From the NCBI RefSeq assembly GCF_002564045.1, contig NZ_PDJK01000002.1, positions 3,844,001 to 3,908,000 of the forward strand: a stretch of 64,000 nucleotides of DNA, read 5' to 3'. The stretch's first letter is position 1. Each line of letters begins with the position of its first letter. The notes under the pieces are model-generated. The model was given only the letters and a program-made list of their open reading frames with translations. It made no database searches and had not been told where the DNA came from. The translations under genes and the position numbers were made by a program. Source of the stretch: Amycolatopsis sulphurea. Lineage in GTDB: Bacteria > Actinomycetota > Actinomycetes > Mycobacteriales > Pseudonocardiaceae. This document shows, one piece after another, positions 52,997-62,192 of the stretch.

Positions 52997-54247
52997 GTGC
53001 CCGACGCCACGAATCCGCGGCCCAGCAGCTTCACCGCGGCGTTGATCGGCCTCGAACACCCCGAGCCGCCCGCGGATGTGGACCTGTTCTCCCGGGCTTG
53101 CGTCGACCAGTTCCGCGTCGCCGACCCGACCCAGTTCGGCTACCAGTTCACCCAGGTGTTCGAGCCCGCGGTGTTGCGCGAAGTGGCTCTGCTGGCCGGG
53201 ATCGACTATTCCGCGCTCACCACACTTGGCCACCACCCGACCGGAGCGGTCGACAGGCTCGTCGACGCGTTGGGGCGCGCGTCCCGGATGCCGGTCGTCG
53301 AGTTGGTCTGGCTCGCCTCGGTCCTGATCAGCGTGTCGCGGTTCGACCGGGTGTCGGACGTGCTCGCCATCGCTCGTGGAATGGGGCGCGGGCCACGTGA
53401 GGTCTTCGAGGTTGCGATGCTGGAGTTCATGGTCACCAACCGCGTCGAGGACGGGCGCGGCTCGCCGGCGGCGTTCCGCCGGGCCCGCGCCGCCGCGTTG
53501 ACCGGCGAGGTCCCCGACGACCGGGTGCTCGACGCCTGCACGCAGGCGGTGGTCTGGCAGCTCAAGCGCAGCGAGGTCGACCCTGCCGACCACGAGTGGT
53601 ACCTCCGGCGCGGGCACGAGTTGGCCGGCGCGCCCGACCGGGTTCGCTCGGCGTCGCTGTCGGCCTGGTATCGCGGGGTCGCGATGATGCCTGCGGCCGA
53701 GCGCGACGCCGAGCGGACCCGCTACTACATGGAGCACGCTCACGACGTCGCGAGCGAAATCGTCCAACGCAACCCACGGTCCTACGAGCTCAACCTGGTC
53801 AAGACCTACTATGAGTCGACCATCAAGGAGCACCTGCACGTCACCGGTGACCTCGACCGGGCACAGGAGGCCGGGTTCGCGTTGGTCGCGTTGGACCGGG
53901 TATGGGCGCCCAGTTACGGCGAACTTGCCGAGGTGTACCTGCGGGCAGGCAAACCGGAGGAAGCCGCCCGGCTCTATGAACGCGCGGCCGAGCTTGGCCC
54001 ACCCTATTACGGCAACCATCTGCGCAGCGCCGCACAATGCCGGGAAAAGGTCGGACAGTTCGATGTCGCCGTTGAATACTATTTGCGCCTGTCCGAACTG
54101 GCGCCACTGAGTGAACCCGTGGCAAAGGCTGGTCTCGCCGCCGCGAGTAGGATTTCGCATCCGTCGATTCGACACTTCGCCGGTGTACTGGAGTACACCG
54201 CCGGGAGATCGGAACCGACACCCACGCGATCCACGGACGACCAGTAG
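52997..54247 (+). CDS. Tetratricopeptide-repeat protein of the peptide cluster
   Basis: 416 residues from GTG 52997 (AAGGGGG 6 bases upstream). The protein is nearly all-helical. TPR-like pairs are clear in the last third: EAGFALVALDRVWAPSYGEL, AEVYLRAGKPEEAARLYERA and CREKVGQFDVAVEYYLRLSE. The N-terminal half (RASRMPVVELVWLASVLISV, and others) has no family I recognise. No catalytic motif or signal peptide is visible. As the first gene after the peptide it may be a scaffold or peptide-binding partner (inference). Confidence 0.82.
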   Translation: MPDATNPRPSSFTAALIGLEHPEPPADVDLFSRACVDQFRVADPTQFGYQFTQVFEPAVLREVALLAGIDYSALTTLGHHPTGAVDRLVDALGRASRMPVVELVWLASVLISVSRFDRVSDVLAIARGMGRGPREVFEVAMLEFMVTNRVEDGRGSPAAFRRARAAALTGEVPDDRVLDACTQAVVWQLKRSEVDPADHEWYLRRGHELAGAPDRVRSASLSAWYRGVAMMPAAERDAERTRYYMEHAHDVASEIVQRNPRSYELNLVKTYYESTIKEHLHVTGDLDRAQEAGFALVALDRVWAPSYGELAEVYLRAGKPEEAARLYERAAELGPPYYGNHLRSAAQCREKVGQFDVAVEYYLRLSELAPLSEPVAKAGLAAASRISHPSIRHFAGVLEYTAGRSEPTPTRSTDDQ

Positions 54248-54254
54248 GTAGGAC

Positions 54255-55601
54255 ATGCAACACACCCAGCTCACAGCGCGTAACTACGGGAGCTTCGCCT
54301 CGCTGATCGTGGTGCTCGGCTTCGCCACAACGGGGGTCGGAGCGGTCGACCTGGCGATGATCGCCCCCAAGGGGGTCCAGCACGTCGCCGCGGTCGGCCA
54401 GGGCGACCTACTCGTGACGGGTGTGTTGGCGTTCTTCCTCGGCGTCGTCGAGTCCTTCAGCAGCAGGCTGGCGCTGGCCGAGGGAGAACGGACGACGGCG
54501 CAGAGGCTGCCCGTGTTGGCCGGCGCCCTTCTGGTGATGGTTGTACTGTGCCAACTCCTCGCCTTCGGTGTCGCCGCTTTCTCCGAGCCCGCGTTGACCC
54601 TGCTCGGTCAAAAGGGCGACATCGTCCCGCTGATCGGCGACTACGTGAGCACGCGCATGCTCGGTGCCGCGTTCGTGGTGCTCTACTACGGTCTCAACGA
54701 GGCGTTGAAAATCTGCGGCGCCCGCAACATGTCGCTGGTGGTCCTGCTCGTCGGCCTAGGCCTCAACGCGGTGTTGGACTGGGCGTTCCTCTACACCGGC
54801 GGGCAGGCGTGGTTCGCGTCGCCGGAGAGCGCGGTGGCCGCCTCGACCGTTGCCGCCCAGTTGGTCATGGTCGTGCTGGCCGGATGGATGTTCGCGGTGC
54901 GGATGCGGGCCAGGGGCCAGCGGTGGGCGCGGCCGTCACGGCGGGCGGTGACCGAGGAGTTCCTCGGCCAGTTGCGTACCGGGCCAGGTGTCGGTGCCCG
55001 CCACCTCAATGACTACGCGGGCTCGGTCGTCCCGGTCATGTTCATCGGCGCCACCGACGTGCAGGTACTCGCCGCCGCGCTGGTGGCCACGAAGATCTAT
55101 ACGTTGTTCTGCCGCTTCCCACAGGCTTGCTTCGAGGCCACCTTCGTCTTCTACGGCTACTCGCTGGGCCGTGCCGACACCGACCACGCAGCGACGGTAC
55201 GCACGCTGCGCCGCTACGCCGCGGCACCCACTGCCCTCGCCGCGGTCCTGGCCATCGTCGCGCTCCCGTGGGAGGTTGACCTCTTCGCCGGCGAGGGCTT
55301 GGACCATGGCCTGGCGCAGCTGTTCTTCCTGGCATACATGCTGTACCTGCCGGCATATTTCTTCGAGCAGATGCTGGGCCGGATGCTCACCGTGCATCGG
55401 AAGGGCGGCCTGCTGTTCACCGCGTCGACCACACTCACCTACCTGGTGACCATCCCGTTGGCCTGGGTGTCCGTGTTCGTCTTTCACTCGGTGTTCTTGG
55501 CCATCGCGAGCAAAGGTGTCGCCACCGTCGCGCTCGCCTACATCTACTGGCGTGCCTTCCGCACAGCCACAAGGTCCCCTGCGGAGGTCCGCGTTGCCTA
55601 G
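54255..55601 (+). CDS. MATE family efflux transporter
   Basis: 448 residues with 12 hydrophobic segments in two homologous halves, the MATE layout, with typical pieces such as DLLVTGVLAFFLGVVESF, LGAAFVVLYYGLNEALKICG and FIGATDVQVLAAALVATKIY. It would export a small product in exchange for Na+ or H+. It lies 7 bases after the TPR gene and overlaps the beta-propeller gene by 8 bases. In the cluster it is the natural export and self-protection candidate. Confidence 0.88.
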   Translation: MQHTQLTARNYGSFASLIVVLGFATTGVGAVDLAMIAPKGVQHVAAVGQGDLLVTGVLAFFLGVVESFSSRLALAEGERTTAQRLPVLAGALLVMVVLCQLLAFGVAAFSEPALTLLGQKGDIVPLIGDYVSTRMLGAAFVVLYYGLNEALKICGARNMSLVVLLVGLGLNAVLDWAFLYTGGQAWFASPESAVAASTVAAQLVMVVLAGWMFAVRMRARGQRWARPSRRAVTEEFLGQLRTGPGVGARHLNDYAGSVVPVMFIGATDVQVLAAALVATKIYTLFCRFPQACFEATFVFYGYSLGRADTDHAATVRTLRRYAAAPTALAAVLAIVALPWEVDLFAGEGLDHGLAQLFFLAYMLYLPAYFFEQMLGRMLTVHRKGGLLFTASTTLTYLVTIPLAWVSVFVFHSVFLAIASKGVATVALAYIYWRAFRTATRSPAEVRVA

Positions 55602-56781
55602 TCCACCAGCGTTCCGACACGATCCGCGCAAGTCCGTGCTGTGCCTGCCGTCGGCCCCCGTGCCGACTTCTTGTTGGGAGCGCGAACCAGCGGTCTGTGG
55701 ACTCGACCGGCTCGTGCACCACGACGGCGCCGGGCACGCAACCGCAGTCCCGGTCAGCTCCAGCCCGGCGGTGGTCACCGGCGCGGGGGTGGTGTTCGCG
55801 GCAGGCGACGGGACCGTGCGCTTCTACGACCGCGAGCTGTCCAAGGTGTTCTGGCGTCAGCGGCTCGACAGCCCGGTCTACGCCTCGCTGGTGGTCGACG
55901 CCGAGCGGCGGCATGTCGTCGTCGCTGCGACCAGTGGCCTGGTTGTGTGTTTTGACCTGCGTGGTTCCGTGGTGTGGTCCACCGAGACCGGGGTCCCGGT
56001 CTATGCCACGCCGACCAGGCTGCCCGGGTCCGACGTGCTGATGATCGCCGCGTTCACCAGCCGCGCCATCGGGTTGGACCTGGCGACCGGCGTGATCCTG
56101 TTCGACCGCGCGGTACCCCGGCCGTGGCACGCCGAGCACGGTGGGTCGGCTGCGCACCGGGATCCCTATGCCAGTCCCGTCGCCACTGCGAATGGCACCG
56201 CCGTGCTGGCCTGTGGGGAGCACGCCCTGTGTCTCGCGCCGGACGGCACCGAACTCTGGCGCCACGACCTTGGCGTCGCGGTCAAGGCATCCCCCGTCGC
56301 CATACACGAGACCGGGGACGTCATGATGTGCCCGGTCGACGGTCGGTGCGTGTTCATGGATAGCGCCACCGGCTCGGAACGCGGTCACACACGCCTGGGC
56401 GCCAAGGTGATCGGCAGCCCCGCGGTCTCCGAGGGGGTCGTCGTCGCGGGCACCCAGCACGGGACCGTCACCGCGTTCGACGCCGACGCCCGCGCTGTGC
56501 GGTGGACAGCGCCCTTCGGGGCCTCGCGCGAGTACACCTCCTTCACCGTTCTGCCCAACGGTGACTTCGCCGCCACCTCGACCAGGGGCAACATCGTGGC
56601 GCTGCGCCGCGCCGACGGCGGTTTCCTCTGGGAGACAACGCAGGTCCTCGGCCTAGTCGAACACGAAACCGCCATGGACATCACCCCCGTCGTGGGCCCG
56701 GACGGCAGCATGTACTGCGCGTCCTACACGGGCTCGATCTACCACTTCAGGTTCCAACCGACCCGCGAGGAGGACCAATGA
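55594..56781 (+). CDS. PQQ/WD40-like beta-propeller protein
   Basis: 395 residues from TTG 55594: GGAGG lies 6 bases upstream and the start overlaps the transporter stop by 8 bases, whereas the longer frame (55516) lies inside the transporter gene. Propeller blades repeat as SSPAVVTGAGVVFAAGDGTV, YASPVATANGTAVLACGEHA, GSPAVSEGVVVAGTQHGTVT and GPDGSMYCASYTGSIYHF. There is no signal peptide, so it is cytoplasmic, unlike PQQ dehydrogenases. It could bind the peptide or assemble the enzymes (inference). It overlaps the peptidase gene by ATGA. Confidence 0.85.
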   Translation: MPSPPAFRHDPRKSVLCLPSAPVPTSCWEREPAVCGLDRLVHHDGAGHATAVPVSSSPAVVTGAGVVFAAGDGTVRFYDRELSKVFWRQRLDSPVYASLVVDAERRHVVVAATSGLVVCFDLRGSVVWSTETGVPVYATPTRLPGSDVLMIAAFTSRAIGLDLATGVILFDRAVPRPWHAEHGGSAAHRDPYASPVATANGTAVLACGEHALCLAPDGTELWRHDLGVAVKASPVAIHETGDVMMCPVDGRCVFMDSATGSERGHTRLGAKVIGSPAVSEGVVVAGTQHGTVTAFDADARAVRWTAPFGASREYTSFTVLPNGDFAATSTRGNIVALRRADGGFLWETTQVLGLVEHETAMDITPVVGPDGSMYCASYTGSIYHFRFQPTREEDQ

Positions 56782-58538
56782 CCACGGCAGTGACCGCGCC
56801 CGATCGGGCGAGCCTGTCGTCGATGGACGAGCGGCTCTCGGCGATGATGGTCCGCACCAAGGCGATCCTGGCGGACGCTCCGCTCACCGAGGACACCCTG
56901 GTCGAGATCACCTCCATCTACAACAACGTGGCCTACGTCTTCCTGTACCTGGAGGCCAACGAGCGCTACGTCAACTTCGACCGGCTGCTGCCCTGGCGCG
57001 CGGCCTTCCACCAGGATCCCGAGCTGGACCGGGCGCTGCTGGCGCGGTTGGTGGCGTTGCGCTGCACCGACCCGGAGGCCGAACGCTCCAGGCTGGACTG
57101 GGTGAACCAGTTGCGGGCCAAGGAGCACGAACCCGACACCGAGAGCGCCGATCGGATGGCCGGGCTGGTCGGCGCCGCCAAGGACACGCTCGCCGCGCTC
57201 GCCGACGACCAAGCCGCGCTGTTGGCCAAGCTCGGCGTCGAGGTGGGCGCGGTCAACCCACCCGCGGTGTTCTACAAGATGTCCGCGAGGATCGCGAACC
57301 CCGTCAGCCGCACCAAGCTGGCCAGGGCGTGGCGTGCGCTGCGGGACCGCAAGGAGGACGAACTCGTCGACCTCGTGGACCACATGGTCGGCGAGCTGCG
57401 CAGGCAGAGCACCGCACGCGGACACCACACCGTGCTCGACGAGACGTTGACCAAGTGCCGTGTCACCGAGGCGCAGGTTGACGCGTTCCTACAGCGCTAC
57501 CTCGATCACGCCCTCTCGAGCTACCGCGATCTCGAGGATGAGGTGCGCACCACCACCGGCGCGGTCGACAATCCCATGGACCACTTCGGACGCCACCTGG
57601 AGACCCTCGTCGGCGCGGTCGAGGTGCCGAAGCTGCCGCTGCGTGGCTGTCTGGACTTCGTCTATGCCGTGGCCGCCGGCGCCTTCGGGCTGACCGTGGA
57701 GATGGTGAGCCGGACCGAGGACGTCGTGATGACCGTGCGCGTGCGCGCGGGCGACCAGGAGGTCGGACAGATCGACTTCGATCTGTGGAACGACGAGGGC
57801 AAAGCGCTCAAGGCCAATCACACCAAGGGAATCCGCAACCGGACCGACTGGGCCGGGCTGGTCCAGCTGCCAGTGGCTTACGTCTCGTGCCGGTTCAGCC
57901 GAACCGAGGGCGAGGAGCGGATCACGTTCCAGAACGCGCACAGCCTGTTCCACGAATTCGGCCACGCGATCAACCACCTGCTCATCCGCAAACGCATCTC
58001 CAACCAGTCCGGTCTGGAATACCTGCCGCTGGAACGGCTGGAGTACCTGAGCATGTGGTTCGAGAAGTGGGTGTTCCACCCTGCCTTCGCCGATCACCTC
58101 GGGATGTCCGAGAGCGACCACGCCGGCCTGAGCTGGTGCCAGCGGATCAAGATGATCGAGTACCGGCGCACCTACGTCGACCGGGCCGTGACCGCCGCGC
58201 TTGACTTCGACGTCTACCGACACACCGACGGCGGGGTGCGCGAGTCCTTCCAGCGGCTCGACCAACGGTTCGGCATCAGCGCCCACTGCACGCTCGACGA
58301 CTTCCTGCCCTACTTCACCTGGCCGATGCTGCAGGCCAACCCCGGCGCCTACTTCGCCTACCTGTGGGGAGCCGCGGACAGCGGCGAGCAGTTCCGGCCC
58401 TTCCAGGACGCGACACTCGCCGCCGTGGCCGCGATGGGCGACCAGCGCGGCAGGTTCGCCTCCTGCCTCGACTTCGACCTGCCAAGCAACGAACCTGATG
58501 TGCGCGCGGTCTTCGAGTTCTACGACCGGGCGCGGTGA
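56778..58538 (+). CDS. M3 family zinc metallopeptidase (oligopeptidase F-like)
   Basis: 586 residues, the usual size of M3 oligopeptidases. The zinc motif HEFGH (in NAHSLFHEFGHAINHLL, about residue 392) is intact and followed by the third ligand region ERLEYLSMWFEKWVFHPAFA. The rest is all-helical, as expected for the enclosed oligopeptidase clam-shell. Such enzymes cut only short, unfolded peptides and are used in some peptide pathways to remove or degrade the leader. It starts in an ATGA overlap with the propeller gene. Confidence 0.9.
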   Translation: MTTAVTAPDRASLSSMDERLSAMMVRTKAILADAPLTEDTLVEITSIYNNVAYVFLYLEANERYVNFDRLLPWRAAFHQDPELDRALLARLVALRCTDPEAERSRLDWVNQLRAKEHEPDTESADRMAGLVGAAKDTLAALADDQAALLAKLGVEVGAVNPPAVFYKMSARIANPVSRTKLARAWRALRDRKEDELVDLVDHMVGELRRQSTARGHHTVLDETLTKCRVTEAQVDAFLQRYLDHALSSYRDLEDEVRTTTGAVDNPMDHFGRHLETLVGAVEVPKLPLRGCLDFVYAVAAGAFGLTVEMVSRTEDVVMTVRVRAGDQEVGQIDFDLWNDEGKALKANHTKGIRNRTDWAGLVQLPVAYVSCRFSRTEGEERITFQNAHSLFHEFGHAINHLLIRKRISNQSGLEYLPLERLEYLSMWFEKWVFHPAFADHLGMSESDHAGLSWCQRIKMIEYRRTYVDRAVTAALDFDVYRHTDGGVRESFQRLDQRFGISAHCTLDDFLPYFTWPMLQANPGAYFAYLWGAADSGEQFRPFQDATLAAVAAMGDQRGRFASCLDFDLPSNEPDVRAVFEFYDRAR

Positions 58539-58555
58539 ACGAGCGGAGCGACAGC

Positions 58556-59233
58556 ATGACCGACTCGATGACCAGTCCCCCTGCCCACCCCACCTTGCCG
58601 ACCGACTACATCCGCGCCGTGCTCGGCCCTCGGGACGCCGTGCTCGACGGTGTCCTGCGTGAGTCGCTGCTGCAACGAAGCATGCCGACCATCCAGATCG
58701 ACGACAACGCGGGCCGGCTCCTGCAACTGTTTACCCAGCTGCGCAAACCCGCCCGCGCACTGGAGATCGGTACCCTGTTCGGCTACTCGGCGATCCACAT
58801 CGCCCGCGGCCTACCTCCCGGCGGGAGGCTGACCACCATCGACAACGACCCGGTCGCTGCGGAACTGGCCAGAGCCAACCTCGTTGAGGCGGGGGTCGCC
58901 GACAGGGTGGATGTCGTTGTCGGCAACGCCACCGAGTACCTCGCCACCCTCACCCCCGCCAGTGTTGGGCTGATCTTCATCGACGCGGACAAAAAGGCGT
59001 ACCCTGCCTACCTCAAGGCATGCTATCCGTTACTGGAGGACGACGGCCTGCTCATCGCTGACGACGCGTTCGCGCAGGGCGACTTCAGCGCCGAGAACGA
59101 CGCCGGCGACGACAGCCGCGAGCGCGCCGCGATCCACGCCTACAACGTGGCGGTCAGCCGCGCGGCCAAGCTGTTCTCCGCCTTCGTGGGCACCGAGAAC
59201 GGGCTCATGGTCAGCCAGCGGAGGGTGTCATGA
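58556..59233 (+). CDS. SAM-dependent O-methyltransferase (caffeoyl-CoA OMT family)
   Basis: 225 residues from ATG 58556 (GGAG 8 bases upstream); a GTG at 58535, overlapping the peptidase stop, is the alternative start. SAM-binding motif I is LEIGTLFGYSAIHIARGLPP, the metal-binding FIDADKKAYPAYLKAC follows, and motif ADDAFAQGDF replaces the usual DNxLxxG. Enzymes of this cation-dependent family methylate catechols and similar hydroxyl groups, so an aromatic hydroxyl such as an oxidised Tyr of the peptide would be a plausible target (inference). Ends in an ATGA overlap. Confidence 0.9.
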   Translation: MTDSMTSPPAHPTLPTDYIRAVLGPRDAVLDGVLRESLLQRSMPTIQIDDNAGRLLQLFTQLRKPARALEIGTLFGYSAIHIARGLPPGGRLTTIDNDPVAAELARANLVEAGVADRVDVVVGNATEYLATLTPASVGLIFIDADKKAYPAYLKACYPLLEDDGLLIADDAFAQGDFSAENDAGDDSRERAAIHAYNVAVSRAAKLFSAFVGTENGLMVSQRRVS

Positions 59234-59973
59234 CCGGCGGGCGTGCCCTCGTGATCGGCGCCAGCCAGGGGCTGGGTGCGCACTTCGCGCGCCGACTGGC
59301 CGAGGACGGCTGGAAGGTCACTGGCCTCGGGCGGCGTCTGGCCGAACGGGTCCCCGGAGAACTGGACTACATCCAGGCCGATCTCGCCGCCCCCGCCGCA
59401 GTGACCGAGGTGCTGGCACGAATCGGGCCGACGCCGGAACTCATCGTGCACAACGCCGTCGTCTACCCGGGGCAGGGACCGCACGCACTGCCGGACCTGG
59501 AGTCGGTGTTCCGCGCCAACACCTTGGCACCCTACTTGCTGCTGTCGGAGCTGCTGGCCGCCAGGCCGCCGGAACAGCCCTGTGCCTGTGTGGTGGTCAA
59601 CTCCGACTCGATCTTCCATGCCCGTGCGCAGTCCGGTGTGTACGCGGCGAGCAAGGCGGCGCTGCGGGTGTTGACGACCACGATGGCCGACCGGTTCCGC
59701 GGTTCGGGGGCCAGCGTGTCCACCCTGCTGCTGGGACCGATCGCCGACCCGAAGAAGGTCGCGGATCTGCGCCGTGTCGCCGAGCAGCGCGGGGTCGACG
59801 AGCAGGCGATCACCCGGACCTTTCTCGGCAGGTCCAACACCGACCTGGTGATAGACGAGCTGATCGGGTTCGAACCGTGCTATCAGGCCCTCGCCACCCT
59901 CGCCGGGCTTGGCAAGGCCGGTAACGGCGCGGTGTTCCGGGTGGACGGCGGCTCCGGCGGCTCACTGGTCTGA
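59230..59973 (+). CDS. Short-chain dehydrogenase/reductase
   Basis: 247 residues. The NAD(P) motif is ALVIGASQGLGAHFARRLAE, followed by VHNAVV in place of NNAG. The catalytic Ser and YxxxK are in VVNSDSIFHARAQSGVYAAS and K after. It would reduce a carbonyl or oxidise a hydroxyl, in the cytoplasm. Starts in an ATGA overlap with the methyltransferase gene; the following gene begins 12 bases on. Confidence 0.9.
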   Translation: MTGGRALVIGASQGLGAHFARRLAEDGWKVTGLGRRLAERVPGELDYIQADLAAPAAVTEVLARIGPTPELIVHNAVVYPGQGPHALPDLESVFRANTLAPYLLLSELLAARPPEQPCACVVVNSDSIFHARAQSGVYAASKAALRVLTTTMADRFRGSGASVSTLLLGPIADPKKVADLRRVAEQRGVDEQAITRTFLGRSNTDLVIDELIGFEPCYQALATLAGLGKAGNGAVFRVDGGSGGSLV

Positions 59974-59985
59974 GGGGGAGAATTG

Positions 59986-61047
59986 ATGCGCTACCGATGG
60001 CTGGGGCGAACTGGCGTGAAGGTCTCCGAATTCGGCTTTGGCGCGGCGACCTTGGGATCGCGCTGGGGTCCACGGTGGACGATGTCCGAGGAGGACGCGG
60101 ACGTCGTCGTCGGGCTGGCGCTGGACGCGGGGATCAACCACTTCGACACCGCCAACGTCTACAACGGCGGGGAGAGCGAGGTGTGGCTCGGTCGGGCGCT
60201 GAAAGCGCACTCGGCCCGCGACCGAGTGGTCCTGTCGACCAAGTTCGGCTACCGGACCGACCCGAGGAACGTCAACAGCGGCGGCAGCGGCAGACGCGCG
60301 ATGACCGCCGCCGTGGACCGCTCGCTCAGACGACTTGGCACGGACTGGATCGACCTGTACTACCTGCACTTGTGGGACCGCGAGACACCGGTCGCAGAGA
60401 CCCTAGCCGCCGCGCAGACCCTGGTCGCACAGGGCAAAATCCGCTATCTCGGCGTGAGTAACGTGCCCGCCTGGTATGTCGGCGTCGCCGAAGGGCTGCA
60501 CCCCGGCGCCGTGTCGGCGGTCCAGCTCAACTACAACCTGCTGGTCCGCTCGGTCGAGCACGAGTTCGCGACTCTGGCCGAACACACCGGGGTCGGGCTG
60601 GTCGGGTGGGGTCCGTTGGCGAACGGCCTGCTCGCGGGCCGCTACCGGGTCGCCGAGGGCGAGCGCAGGCTGGAGGGCGCCGGCAGGCTCACTGAGACCT
60701 TCGGCACCGGCAACGTCGATCCGTTCGCCCCTGGCGTCGGTGACGTGCTGGAACAGCTCGACAAGGTCGCCGCCGACACCGGGCACCCGCGTGCGGTGGT
60801 GGCTCTGGCGTGGCTGCTGGGGCGTGAACCGCTCGCCAGCATCCTGCTCGGGGTATCCGGGCCGGAACAACTGGCACAGAACCTGCGCGCAGCGGAGGTC
60901 GACCTGCCCGAGGACGCGCGGACCGCGCTCGACAGGGTCAGCGAACCCGTGTTGGCCCACCCGTACAACTTCCTGACACCACAACTGCAAAAGCTCGTCC
61001 ACGGCAACGACCTGCCGCAACGCCAAAAGAGGGCCGCTGATGCGTAA
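59986..61047 (+). CDS. Aldo/keto reductase
   Basis: 353 residues from ATG 59986 (GGGGGAG 5 bases upstream; a TTG one codon earlier is ignored). The catalytic tetrad is visible as FDTANVYNGGESE (Asp, Tyr), VVLSTKFGY (Lys) and DLYYLHLWD (His). It resembles the YghZ/potassium-channel-beta-like group, ending with LLGVSGPEQLAQNLRAAEV. It would carry out an NADPH-dependent carbonyl reduction. Overlaps the next gene by 8 bases. Confidence 0.92.
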   Translation: MRYRWLGRTGVKVSEFGFGAATLGSRWGPRWTMSEEDADVVVGLALDAGINHFDTANVYNGGESEVWLGRALKAHSARDRVVLSTKFGYRTDPRNVNSGGSGRRAMTAAVDRSLRRLGTDWIDLYYLHLWDRETPVAETLAAAQTLVAQGKIRYLGVSNVPAWYVGVAEGLHPGAVSAVQLNYNLLVRSVEHEFATLAEHTGVGLVGWGPLANGLLAGRYRVAEGERRLEGAGRLTETFGTGNVDPFAPGVGDVLEQLDKVAADTGHPRAVVALAWLLGREPLASILLGVSGPEQLAQNLRAAEVDLPEDARTALDRVSEPVLAHPYNFLTPQLQKLVHGNDLPQRQKRAADA

Positions 61048-61522
61048 GACCATCGAGGTTGTCGACTCGTTCTACCGCGACCCGGACGCCGTACGCACGG
61101 TCGCCGCATCGGCGGCCTGGTCCACCGGTTCCCGGCCAGGCCGGACCACCGCCGGGTACTCGACAACCGAGGCGCGGGACGGGATCGTGGCGGTCCTCGG
61201 GTGGCGCCCGGAGCACGAACGCCCCGATTTCGGGTACTTCGCCCTCCTCAGCGCGGACAGCCCACGGACCGAGGAGATCGACGGCACCGCCGAGTGGGCC
61301 GCCGTGGTCCACCTGAGCCCACCGTCGCTGTGCGCGGGCGGTACCAGCTTCTACCGCGACCAGACCCTGACCGAGGAGACCCTGCACATCCCGGTGGTCT
61401 TCAACCGCATGGTCGTCTTCCACGCCTCCGCGCTGTCCCACCGGGCCACCCTGGGCTTCGGCTCCTCCCCAGGGAACGGCAGGCTCACCCAGGTCTTCCT
61501 CTTCGAAGGTGCCCCAGCTTGA
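61040..61522 (+). CDS. DUF6445-like protein with altered metal site
   Basis: 160 residues. It aligns by eye with the next gene product: FYRDPDAVRTVAASAAWSTG, AEWAAVVHLSPPSLCAGGTS and NRMVVFHASALSHRATLGFG then RLTQVFLF. The pattern is that of DUF6445, a 2OG-Fe(II)-oxygenase-like jelly roll (family name from memory). Where the next protein has H-A-D before the Trp, this one has E-I-D, so the first iron-binding His is replaced by Glu, while the distal His and the Arg remain. It may be a non-catalytic or altered-metal partner. It overlaps the reductase gene by 8 bases. Confidence 0.75.
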   Translation: MRKTIEVVDSFYRDPDAVRTVAASAAWSTGSRPGRTTAGYSTTEARDGIVAVLGWRPEHERPDFGYFALLSADSPRTEEIDGTAEWAAVVHLSPPSLCAGGTSFYRDQTLTEETLHIPVVFNRMVVFHASALSHRATLGFGSSPGNGRLTQVFLFEGAPA

Positions 61523-61535
61523 GGACAGGACAGCC

Positions 61536-62177
61536 ATGCGCAGCAAAGTGATCATCGTTGACGGCTTCTACGCCAAGCCCGACCGGATGCGAGAACTGGC
61601 GCTGTCCGCCGAGTACGCCGACATCACTGCGACTGACTACCCCGGCTGGCAGAGCAGGCAGAACCTACGCACCGACGCCATCCAGCAGGCGTTCGCACGG
61701 CTGGTGGGCGCCCCCATCTACGTCGACCACGCCCGGTTCACCTGGGGCGGGTTCCGGTTCATCACCGCAGGGACCGGTGAACTGACCAAGGTCCACGCCG
61801 ACACCTCCATCGACTGGGCAGGCATGGTGTACCTAACCCCTGACGCGCCGCCCAGCGCGGGCACAGGCTTCTTCCGCCACCGTGAAACCGGCCTGTCGGC
61901 CCCACCGACCGACCGGCAGGCAAGAGCCATGGGATTTGTCGATGCCGCCCAGTTCGAGGACGAGGTGGTGCATCGCGACATGGCGGATCTGTCCAAATGG
62001 GAGGAAGTGGGCCGGATCGGTCCCGTGTACAACCGGCTGATCCTTTTCCGCGGCAGCGAGGTCTACCACGCCCCACTCGGCGGCTGCGGTGACAGCCCGG
62101 AGACCGCCCGCCTCACCCACAGCTTCTTCTTTAACGAACTGCCGCGCCCCGTGACCATCGCCCGCAAAACATCCTGA
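61536..62177 (+). CDS. DUF6445-like, 2OG-Fe(II) oxygenase-like protein
   Basis: 213 residues from ATG 61536 (GAGGACAGGA upstream). The jelly-roll metal site is complete: H-A-D in LTKVHADTSIDWAGMVYLTP, the distal His in LFRGSEVYHAPLGG, and the 2OG-binding Arg in ARLTHSFFF. It also has GTGFFRHRETG, as in related DUF6445 proteins. It could hydroxylate or oxidise a residue of the peptide. It follows its shorter paralogue by 13 bases, so the two may form a heterodimer (inference). Confidence 0.8.
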   Translation: MRSKVIIVDGFYAKPDRMRELALSAEYADITATDYPGWQSRQNLRTDAIQQAFARLVGAPIYVDHARFTWGGFRFITAGTGELTKVHADTSIDWAGMVYLTPDAPPSAGTGFFRHRETGLSAPPTDRQARAMGFVDAAQFEDEVVHRDMADLSKWEEVGRIGPVYNRLILFRGSEVYHAPLGGCGDSPETARLTHSFFFNELPRPVTIARKTS

Positions 62178-62192
62178 GAGAGGAACGAGACC

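Noticed and set aside
52786..62177. Assignment of the cluster to crocagin, lasso, lanthipeptide or azole-type RiPPs
   Set aside because: The peptide has no Trp or Cys, and the window has no cyclase, YcaO, lanthionine synthetase or asparagine-synthetase-like enzyme. An M3 peptidase and a methyltransferase alone are not class-specific.
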